The notes beneath the pieces were generated by a model. That model was not told the DNA's origin. It made no database searches and saw nothing but the letters and a program-made list of their open reading frames with translations. This document shows positions 1 through 4,787 of a stretch of DNA of 9,196 nucleotides, in pieces (the stretch's first letter is position 1; every line of letters starts with the position of its first letter). Position numbers and translations under genes: made by a program. The stretch lies in the NCBI GenBank assembly GCA_023387085.1, contig JAEWIL010000221.1, forward strand, positions 1-9,196, written 5' to 3'. This stretch comes from Pseudomonadota bacterium (GTDB lineage: Bacteria > Pseudomonadota > Alphaproteobacteria > Sphingomonadales > Sphingomonadaceae).

Positions 1-21
1 CATTGGCCGCCGACACCCGTG

Positions 22-54
22 GGGGACGAGGGATGGAGGGGATCCATCGTCCCC
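22..54 (-). terminator. Weak terminator-like hairpin downstream of the DUF1328 gene
   Basis: GGGGAC (22-27) pairs with GTCCCC (49-54), and GATGG (32-36) pairs with CCATC (44-48), giving a two-part stem with a 4-nt bulge and a 7-nt loop. It begins 5 nt past the stop of the minus-strand gene at 60-230, where a terminator would be expected. No T-tract follows on the minus strand, so it could be chance in GC-rich DNA. Confidence 0.25.
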
Positions 55-59
55 GAAAG

Positions 60-230
60 TCAGGGAAGCGTGGGGCGGCCCCGCCCAAAGGCGAAGGCGA
101 CGACGAAGAGCACGACACCAATGACGAGAAGGATCTTGGCAAAATCGGCCGACAGGCCGGCGATGCCGCCGAAGCCGAGCAGCGCCGCGATCAGGGCGAC
201 GACAGCGAAAATAATGGCCCATCTGAACAT
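60..230 (-). CDS. DUF1328 family small membrane protein (YtjA-like)
   Basis: A 56-residue, very hydrophobic protein that starts MFRWAIIFAVV and ends GRGRPTLP. It has two predicted membrane segments, at about residues 5-20 and 32-48, joined by a short loop with GGIAGLSADFAK. This layout, the MFRWAI start and the GxGGIAG motif match the DUF1328/YtjA family of two-helix inner-membrane peptides, whose biochemical role is unknown. The start is supported by a GGGAG ribosome-binding site 8 nt upstream on the minus strand. The gene diverges from the Q/N-rich gene at 486, and a perfect EcfG-type promoter (332-356) points at it, leaving an untranslated leader of roughly 95 nt. That suggests induction in the general stress response. 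Family assignment is from recognition of the sequence; the regulation is inferred. Confidence 0.88.
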   Translation of the reverse strand: MFRWAIIFAVVALIAALLGFGGIAGLSADFAKILLVIGVVLFVVAFAFGRGRPTLP

Positions 231-331
231 GAAATTTCTCCCGCCTTTCAGGCACGCCGCTCCGCATTCCGCACGCAGGCAGGGCGGAGGTACGACACAC
301 CGTAACGTTCATCCGAAGTGGATATGCCCCG

Positions 332-356
332 AACGCGATCGAGCCCCATTGGTTCC
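332..356 (-). promoter_or_regulatory. EcfG-type general stress response promoter for the DUF1328 gene
   Basis: Read on the minus strand, GGAAC (356-352) is followed by exactly 16 nt and then CGTT (335-332). This matches the alphaproteobacterial EcfG sigma factor consensus GGAAC-N16/17-CGTT. It faces the DUF1328 gene, with a predicted transcript start near 325. No start site has been measured. Confidence 0.7.
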
Positions 357-411
357 AGCGCCGCTGGCGACATTCTTCTTTCATAACATAGGTTAAGCCA
401 ATGGTTTGAAG

Positions 412-437
412 GGAACAATTGAAGTCGCCGGCGCGTC
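412..437 (+). promoter_or_regulatory. Possible EcfG-type promoter for the Q/N-rich small gene
   Basis: GGAAC (412-416) is followed by 17 nt and CGTC (434-437), one base off the EcfG -10 core CGTT. It faces the small gene at 486 and would give a leader of about 45 nt. The exact -35 element and allowed spacing support it; the imperfect -10 weakens it. It lies back to back with the leftward EcfG promoter at 332-356. Confidence 0.45.
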
Positions 438-485
438 TCCCACAATGCCCCACCCCCGAGGGCGATAAGCGTAGGAGAGGCCATC

Positions 486-653
486 ATGGCACAGAATAAC
501 CAGCAGGGCGGCAACCAGCCGAACCAGAACCCCGGCCAGGACCGCCAGCAGGAACAGCAGGACCAGACCCGCCGGCAGCCGGGCCAGGATCAGAACGATG
601 ATCAGGGTGGCAACCAGGCCGGCCGCGACGGCGAGAATCGGCAGAACCGCTGA
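486..653 (+). CDS. Small Gln/Asn-rich hydrophilic protein, function unknown
   Basis: A 55-residue protein built almost entirely of Gln, Asn, Gly, Asp, Arg and Pro, with no hydrophobic core, no Cys and no membrane segment. It contains repeated small units such as NQQGGNQPNQNPGQ and DDQGGNQAG. An AGGAG ribosome-binding site at 473-477 sits 8 nt before the ATG. The composition implies an intrinsically disordered protein, similar in character to hydrophilins or to KGG-type stress peptides, but the KGG motif itself is absent and I do not recognise the family. A near-consensus EcfG promoter upstream and stress-type neighbours suggest a role in desiccation, osmotic or oxidative stress; this is inference. 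A strong ribosome-binding site and clean start and stop make it likely to be a real gene despite its size and low complexity. Confidence 0.7.
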   Translation: MAQNNQQGGNQPNQNPGQDRQQEQQDQTRRQPGQDQNDDQGGNQAGRDGENRQNR

Positions 654-689
654 TAGGCCAGCAACAGATGGGCGCGCCGCGCTCACTGG

Positions 690-718
690 GCCGGGCCGTC
701 GCTCCCGCGCGGTCCGGC
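690..718 (+). terminator. Terminator-like hairpin after the Q/N-rich gene
   Basis: GCCGGGCCG (690-698) pairs with CGGTCCGGC (710-718), a 9-bp stem with one G-U pair and an 11-nt loop. It is followed by only TT, so intrinsic termination would be partial. It lies between the Q/N-rich gene and the DUF3606 gene and could attenuate read-through. Confidence 0.35.
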
Positions 719-742
719 TTCGCTGTATCGAGGAGACATTTC

Positions 743-922
743 ATGGCAGACGATAAACAGGAGGTCGGGTCGCCCGACCGCGACCGTATCAGCCTTTCCG
801 AAGATTATGAGATCCGCAGCTGGACCCAGAGCCTGGGGGTCGGCGATCAGGAGTTGCGCGAGGCGGTCGATGCCGTCGGCAACGGCGCCGACGCGGTGCG
901 CGCTTATCTCAGCAAAAGCTGA
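743..922 (+). CDS. DUF3606 domain-containing small protein
   Basis: A 59-residue acidic protein, MADDKQEVGSPDRDRISL..., whose whole length matches the DUF3606 pattern. It has a PDRDRISLSEDYEIRSWTQ segment (about residues 11-29), then a helical LGVGDQELREAVDAVG segment and a closing ADAVRAYLSK. The family is common in proteobacteria as tiny soluble proteins of unknown function. I chose the internal ATG at 743 over an upstream start at 668 because AGGAG at 731-735 is spaced 7 nt from it and because the family begins just before the DxxRI motif. It lies 89 nt after the Q/N-rich gene and 74 nt before the PfpI gene, all on the same strand. No clear promoter of its own was found. Confidence 0.85.
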   Translation: MADDKQEVGSPDRDRISLSEDYEIRSWTQSLGVGDQELREAVDAVGNGADAVRAYLSKS

Positions 923-996
923 TCGCCATAGCGAGCCGCCACGTCTCTGCTCGATCGACGCCTCCATTCATTCACCGCCACCAAAAGGAAATATGC

Positions 997-1551
997 ATGG
1001 CCACGCCCCTCACCGACCGCCGCATTCTCATCATGGCGACCGACGGTTTCGAACAGTCCGAACTCGAGGTTCCATTCAAGACGCTGAAGGACGCCGGTGC
1101 CGAAGTCCAGATCGCCTCGCTCGAAGAGGGACAGATCAAGGGATGGGACGAGGACGATTGGGGCGGCGAGGTCGATGTCGACCTGTTGATCGCCGACGCC
1201 AGCGCCGACGATTATGATGCGCTCGTTCTGCCCGGCGGCCAGATCAACCCCGACCTTCTGCGCATCGAGGAAAAGGCGATCGCGCTCATCCAGAACTTTG
1301 CCGAGGCGGGCAAGACTGTCGCCGCCATTTGTCATGCGCCCTGGCTGCTCGTCGAGGCCGGGCTTGCCAAGGGGCGCGATATGACCAGCTACATATCGAT
1401 CCGGACCGATGTCGCGAATGCCGGCGCTCAGGTTTTCGATAGGGAGGTTGTGGTCGACGGCAATATCATCACCAGCCGCTGCCCCGACGATCTGCCCGCC
1501 TTCTGCGATGCGATCATTGAGGCACTGGCGCACGTCGGCTCCGATGCCTGA
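997..1551 (+). CDS. DJ-1/PfpI family protein (YhbO-like, class I glutamine amidotransferase fold)
   Basis: A 184-residue single-domain cytoplasmic protein. The nucleophile elbow AICHAPW places the catalytic Cys at residue 112 with His113 beside it, and the conserved acidic residue is Glu19 in DGFEQSE. ALVLPGGQ (about 75-82) and the C-terminal SIRTDVANAG and ITSRCPDDLPAFC segments are typical of the PfpI/YhbO subgroup. Members have been described as stress-linked peptidases, glyoxalases or protein/nucleotide deglycases; the exact activity cannot be read from sequence, and the deglycase role is debated in the field. AAGGAA (985-990) serves as ribosome-binding site. The length is normal for the family. 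A perfect 8-bp hairpin follows at 1561-1589. Its neighbours suggest a role in carbonyl or oxidative stress. Confidence 0.93.
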   Translation: MATPLTDRRILIMATDGFEQSELEVPFKTLKDAGAEVQIASLEEGQIKGWDEDDWGGEVDVDLLIADASADDYDALVLPGGQINPDLLRIEEKAIALIQNFAEAGKTVAAICHAPWLLVEAGLAKGRDMTSYISIRTDVANAGAQVFDREVVVDGNIITSRCPDDLPAFCDAIIEALAHVGSDA

Positions 1552-1560
1552 TGCACGCAG

Positions 1561-1589
1561 GCCCGGCGCGCCGTGACCGCTCGCCGGGC
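1561..1589 (+). terminator. Terminator-like hairpin after the PfpI gene
   Basis: GCCCGGCG (1561-1568) and CGCCGGGC (1582-1589) form a perfect 8-bp stem with a 13-nt loop, 10 nt after the PfpI stop. No T-run follows, so it may end transcription poorly or act mainly to protect the mRNA 3' end. Confidence 0.45.
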
Positions 1590-1630
1590 AAGCTCTCGAA
1601 ACCAATCGCGGCGGGACGAATTTCATCTTC

Positions 1631-2446
1631 ATGGCCGATCCCGTCACCGACGCCTTGCGCGAAGCTGCCGCTCACCGCGGCTATCGGCTGCAGCGCTCGC
1701 GCAAAAAGACGCCCGGCGTTGGCGACTTCGGCAAATATGGGCTGACCGACGCCAAGGGAAAGCCGGTTCTCGGAATCGGCGACAAGGGCTTCACTGCCAC
1801 AGCCGCCGAGGTCGAAGCCTTTTTGCGGAGCGGCGAAAACGCGACCTGGCGCCAGTCGGCAGCGCTCCCGGCCGATCGCCGCCGGCAAAAGACCGCTGCC
1901 AAAAAGGAGGCGGGCCGCGACTCCGCGCCGATCATAGAGCCGAAATCGGCGACGCGCCGAAAGACGCCCCGACCGGCACCCAGGATTGAAGCCGCTCCCG
2001 AACCAACCCTCGTCGTGCGCGCGGCCAAGCCCGGCGACAGCGAAGCCATCGCCCGCTTTCTGTCCGTAAACGGCGGCGGATCGAAAGCAGCGGTCGTCAA
2101 ACGGATCGCTGCGGTCGTCGAAACGCGCGGCGCCATTCTCGTCGCCGAGCGCCGCGCCATCATCGGATGCCTTGCGTGGACGGTGGTCCCGGCACTCCAC
2201 CGCGAGCCGACGGCGCGGATCGCGACACTGCTCGTCGCTGACAAGCATCGGCGCGAAGGAATCGGGCGGGCGCTGGTGAGGAAGGCCGAGACGCTGCTCG
2301 CGGGAGCGGGTTACCGGGATGTAGAAGTCATGAGCGCTATCGAAATCCGCAGTGCGCACGGTTTCTTCCGCAAGCTCGATTTCGAGGAAAGCAGCTACCG
2401 GTTCGCGAGGATGTTGAGACAGCCGCAGCAGAAGCGCGGCGCATGA
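1631..2446 (+). CDS. GNAT family N-acetyltransferase with an extra N-terminal domain
   Basis: A 271-residue protein in three parts. Residues 1-75 form a small domain (RLQRSRKKTPGVGDFGKYGLTD, then GFTATAAEVEAFL) that I cannot name. Residues 80-125 are a basic, Pro/Ala/Lys/Arg-rich linker, probably disordered. Residues 127-265 are a GNAT domain: the acetyl-CoA loop is R207-R-E-G-I-G212 after the ATLLVAD strand, and the final strand ends with HGFFRKLDFEE. GNAT enzymes move an acetyl group from acetyl-CoA to an amine; the substrate here is unknown. The ribosome-binding site is weak (GGGA about 14 nt upstream), so expression may be low. The stop overlaps the xthA start (ATGA), so the two genes are probably co-transcribed and translationally coupled. 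The basic linker could help contact with nucleic acid, but that is a guess. Confidence 0.85.
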   Translation: MADPVTDALREAAAHRGYRLQRSRKKTPGVGDFGKYGLTDAKGKPVLGIGDKGFTATAAEVEAFLRSGENATWRQSAALPADRRRQKTAAKKEAGRDSAPIIEPKSATRRKTPRPAPRIEAAPEPTLVVRAAKPGDSEAIARFLSVNGGGSKAAVVKRIAAVVETRGAILVAERRAIIGCLAWTVVPALHREPTARIATLLVADKHRREGIGRALVRKAETLLAGAGYRDVEVMSAIEIRSAHGFFRKLDFEESSYRFARMLRQPQQKRGA

Positions 2447-3249
2447 AGATCGCAACCTACAATGTGAACGGCATCAACGGCCGCCTGCCGGTGCTTCTGC
2501 GCTGGCTCGAGCTTGCCAGGCCCGACATCGTAGCCTTGCAGGAATTGAAGGCGCCCCAGGATAAATTTCCCGAAGGCGCGATCCGCGATGCGGGCTATGA
2601 GGCGATCTGGCAGGGCCAGAGCCGCTGGAACGGCGTCGCGATCCTGAGCCGCATCGGCGAAATCCATGAAACGCGGCGCGGCGTCCCCGGCGATCCCGAC
2701 AACGAACAAAGCCGCTATATCGAGGCCGCCGTCGGCGGCGTGTTGATTGCGAGCCTCTATCTTCCGAACGGCAATCCCCGGCCCGGACCGAAGTTCGATT
2801 TCAAGCTGCGCTGGTTCGAGCGGCTTCAGGCGCATCTCGACACTCTTGTCGGTCTCGATGCACCGGTGGTCGTGGCGGGCGACTTCAATGTCATGCCAGC
2901 CGACCTCGACGTCTATGCGCCCGAACGCTGGCGCGAGGACGCATTGTTCGCGCCCGAAGTGAAGGCGGCTTATGCGCGGCTTCTGGATCAAGGCTGGACC
3001 GATGCGATCCGCCACCTTCATCCCGGTGAAGCAATCTACAGCTTCTGGAAATATTGGCGCGGCAGCTTCGAGCGCGACGCCGGTCTCCGGATCGATCATC
3101 TGCTTCTCAACGCGCCCGCGGCGAAGCGCCTGAAGACGGCCGAGGTGGATCGGCGGCCGCGCGGCTGGGACAAGACGAGCGACCATGCGCCGGTCTGGAT
3201 CGAGCTTGGGCGTGAAAAGCCCGGCGCCGGGCGCCGATCGTCGAGCTGA
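2443..3249 (+). CDS. xthA: Exodeoxyribonuclease III / AP endonuclease
   Basis: A 268-residue protein of the exonuclease-endonuclease-phosphatase superfamily, the same length as E. coli exonuclease III. It cleaves DNA 5' to abasic sites and removes blocked 3' ends in base-excision repair. All key residues are visible: Asn7 (YNVNGI), Glu34 (QELK), Tyr106 (YLPNG), Asp147 and Asn149 (GDFN), Asp218 (RIDHL), and Asp247-His248 (SDHAP). The start overlaps the end of the GNAT gene by 4 nt, and no separate promoter is seen, so it depends on that transcript. The gene converges on the retropepsin gene with only 5 nt between stop codons. The last ten codons (KPGAGRRSSS) lie over a GC palindrome that appears to be the terminator of the opposing gene, which may explain the non-conserved tail. 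Confidence 0.96.
   Translation: MKIATYNVNGINGRLPVLLRWLELARPDIVALQELKAPQDKFPEGAIRDAGYEAIWQGQSRWNGVAILSRIGEIHETRRGVPGDPDNEQSRYIEAAVGGVLIASLYLPNGNPRPGPKFDFKLRWFERLQAHLDTLVGLDAPVVVAGDFNVMPADLDVYAPERWREDALFAPEVKAAYARLLDQGWTDAIRHLHPGEAIYSFWKYWRGSFERDAGLRIDHLLLNAPAAKRLKTAEVDRRPRGWDKTSDHAPVWIELGREKPGAGRRSSS
3215..3232 (-). terminator. Intrinsic terminator of the retropepsin gene, inside the xthA 3' end
   Basis: The 14-bp perfect palindrome GCCCGGCGCCGGGC (3219-3232) folds as a 5-bp GC stem with a 4-nt loop. On the minus strand it is followed directly by TTTT (3218-3215). It starts 23 nt past the stop of the minus-strand protease gene, and so overlaps coding sequence of xthA. The T-tract is short. 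Confidence 0.5.
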
Positions 3250-3254
3250 CGCGA

Positions 3255-3881
3255 TCAGCGCGTCCCGCTTTTCGGGTCGAGGATCAATGTTCGCCCTTCG
3301 ACGCGCCAGCTTTCGAGCTCGGACAGGAAATTCATGCCGAGCACGTCGGTGTCGCCGAGCCCCGGCGAGATCACGACCTTGAGATTGCGCGCCGCGATGC
3401 CGCCGATCGCAAGGCTCTCGACCGTACCCGCATCGGCGCGCACGGTCCCGTTGGCGGTCTGCATCAACAAGGGCACAAGCGTCGCGTCCGCCTTCACGCC
3501 AGCAGCCTCGGCCGTCGCCGGCGACAATGCCGTCACAGTGGCGCCGCTATCGACAAGCATGCGGCGCTTCGTCCCGTTGATCTCGACCTCCGCCCAGAAA
3601 TGCCCGTCGCGCCCCATCGGAATCCGGACCTCGTCGCCGACGACCTGCTGGCGGTCGAGCCCGAGGCTCGACGTGATGCGCGACAGATTGGGATCGAACG
3701 GCGCCTGCTGCAGCACGAGGAAGATGCCGAAGGCGAGCAAGGCGAATGAGAAAACCCCTCGCAGAACGCGCCCCACATAGGGGAGCTTGAACAGGATGAC
3801 GAGAATCAACGCCGCACCGACGGCGTAGATCGCAAGGCTTTCCCCGGAAAGATTTGGCGCAAGATCGGCGGTCACGGGCAT
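3255..3881 (-). CDS. Membrane-anchored retropepsin-like aspartic protease (TIGR02281 family)
   Basis: A 208-residue protein. Two membrane segments (about residues 15-31 and 43-58) are joined by a basic loop (KLPYVGRVLRG). By the positive-inside rule this places the loop in the cytoplasm and both termini in the periplasm. Residues 80-205 are a single-lobe aspartic protease domain. The catalytic motif is LVDSGAT, with Asp111, and the typical VLGMNFLSEL flap-region segment lies at about 180-189. Single-lobe members must dimerise to be active, as retroviral proteases do. The family includes Caulobacter PerP, a periplasmic processing protease; the substrate here is unknown. The internal ATG at 3881 was chosen, with AGGA just upstream, instead of a much longer open frame that runs antisense through imuA and imuB. 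It is transcribed divergently from imuA, with 126 nt between their starts. Confidence 0.9.
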   Translation of the reverse strand: MPVTADLAPNLSGESLAIYAVGAALILVILFKLPYVGRVLRGVFSFALLAFGIFLVLQQAPFDPNLSRITSSLGLDRQQVVGDEVRIPMGRDGHFWAEVEINGTKRRMLVDSGATVTALSPATAEAAGVKADATLVPLLMQTANGTVRADAGTVESLAIGGIAARNLKVVISPGLGDTDVLGMNFLSELESWRVEGRTLILDPKSGTR

Positions 3882-3952
3882 TATTCCTGTCGAATTACAA
3901 AGGCGAAGGTGACAGCGCCCTGAACGATCCAAAACCGTCCGGCGCACCCCGC

Positions 3953-3982
3953 TTGACGCATCGCCCGACTCAATGGAACATA
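3953..3982 (+). promoter_or_regulatory. Probable imuA promoter overlapping the LexA box
   Basis: TTGACG (3953-3958) is a good -35 element. An AT-rich -10 region (AACATA at 3977-3982, spacing 18) falls inside the LexA site, so bound LexA would block RNA polymerase. The -10 is a poor match to TATAAT. A start near 3990 would give a leader of only about 18 nt before imuA. Confidence 0.45.
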
Positions 3983-4000
3983 TAGGGAACATTTGAGTCG
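3966..4000. repeat. 8-bp inverted repeat bracketing the LexA box
   Basis: CGACTCAA (3966-3973) and TTGAGTCG (3993-4000) are exact inverted copies around a 19-nt centre that holds the whole LexA site. The repeat could be a second operator, could extrude or pair as a hairpin, or could be chance. The right arm lies within the likely 5' leader of imuA. Confidence 0.6.
3976..3990 (+). promoter_or_regulatory. LexA (SOS) box, alphaproteobacterial type
   Basis: GAAC-ATATAGG-GAAC on the plus strand reads GTTC-N7-GTTC on the other, an exact match to the LexA operator known from Caulobacter and Rhodobacter. It lies 17 nt before the imuA start codon and marks the imuA-imuB-dnaE2 operon as SOS-induced. 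It is about 95 nt from the start of the divergent protease gene, so an effect on that gene is possible but unproven. Confidence 0.9.
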
Positions 4001-4007
4001 ATGCCCT

Positions 4008-4787
4008 ATGACATTTGCTTTGCCCTCGCCCGTCTCCCGGCCGTCCGCCGAGGAGCTTGCCGCGCTTCGCGAGGCGGTTGCGCGCGTGCGCACGGCGCGT
4101 GGCCCGGTCCTGCCGTTCGCGATCCCCGAGGTCGATGATCGGCTCGCCGATCATGGCCTCGACAGCGCGGGGATGCACGAGATCGCGGGAGCAAGCCCGA
4201 GCTGGAGCGACGATGCCGCCGCGACGCTGTTCGCCGCCGGGATCGCCGCGCGCTTCGCCGCCGCCCCCGGGCTCAACATCCTCTGGACGCTGACGCGCTT
4301 CGACCTTTACGCGCCCGGCCTCGAACAGGCGGGCCTCGCGCCCGAGCGGATTTTCTATGCGCAAGGCAAGGACGACAAGGATGTGCTCGCGCTCGCCGAA
4401 GATGGCCTCCGCGATGGGTCGCTGGCCTGCGTCGTCGCCGAAGCCAAGGTCATAGATCAGGCCGCGACGCGCCGGCTCCAGCTTGCCGCCTCCGAAGGCC
4501 GCACCCCGATGCTGCTCTATCGCCGCTACCGGCGGCAGGATCGCTGCCCGCTCGCCGAGCCTTCGCTGGCGATGACCCGCTGGCGCATCGGCTGCGTCCC
4601 GTCGTCGATAATCTCCACGCCCGGCGTCGGACGCGGGCGCTGGTCGGTCGAGCTTGTCCGCCAGCGCGGCGGACCGCCCTTCTCCCTCGAACTGGAGGCG
4701 TGCGATGACCAGGGTCGCCTCGCTCTTCCTGCCGCAGCTCGCAATCGAGCGAATGCGGAGGATGGAGCGGCCAAATTCGCCGCCTGA
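4008..4787 (+). CDS. imuA: ImuA, RecA/SulA-like SOS mutagenesis accessory protein
   Basis: A 259-residue protein of the ImuA family, first gene of the SOS mutagenesis cassette. Recognisable parts are GMHEIAG (about 55-61), the core strand LNILWTLTRFDLYAPGLEQAGL followed by PERIFY, the Walker-B-like strand SLACVVAEAK, and the RRLQLAASEGRTPMLLYRR segment. The fold resembles RecA but no Walker A GxxxxGK(T/S) is present where RecA has it, so ATP binding is doubtful. In Caulobacter and Mycobacterium the ImuA or ImuA' partner works with ImuB and DnaE2 in damage-induced mutagenesis. The ATG at 4008 is preferred over an in-frame TTG at 3993, which lies almost in the operator. There is no strong ribosome-binding site. 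The last 83 nt overlap imuB in another frame, and the C-terminal tail there is low in complexity. Confidence 0.88.
   Translation: MTFALPSPVSRPSAEELAALREAVARVRTARGPVLPFAIPEVDDRLADHGLDSAGMHEIAGASPSWSDDAAATLFAAGIAARFAAAPGLNILWTLTRFDLYAPGLEQAGLAPERIFYAQGKDDKDVLALAEDGLRDGSLACVVAEAKVIDQAATRRLQLAASEGRTPMLLYRRYRRQDRCPLAEPSLAMTRWRIGCVPSSIISTPGVGRGRWSVELVRQRGGPPFSLELEACDDQGRLALPAAARNRANAEDGAAKFAA

Noticed and set aside
3..396. Plus-strand open frames of 100 and 125 codons at the left edge
   Set aside because: They run antisense to the DUF1328 gene and through its promoter region, with low-complexity Arg-rich products and no plausible ribosome-binding site.
551..576. GGAAC inside the Q/N-rich gene as a possible EcfG promoter for DUF3606
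   Set aside because: No CGTT-like element occurs at 16 or 17 nt spacing, and the GGAAC simply encodes part of Gln-Glu-Gln codons.
932..953. 5-bp hairpin (CGAGC/GCTCG) between the DUF3606 and PfpI genes
   Set aside because: Stem too short, 12-nt loop and no T-run; not distinguishable from chance.
904..2455. Minus-strand open frames (247 and 313 codons) opposite the PfpI and GNAT genes
   Set aside because: No domain-like sequence, and both lie opposite genes with clear family motifs and ribosome-binding sites.
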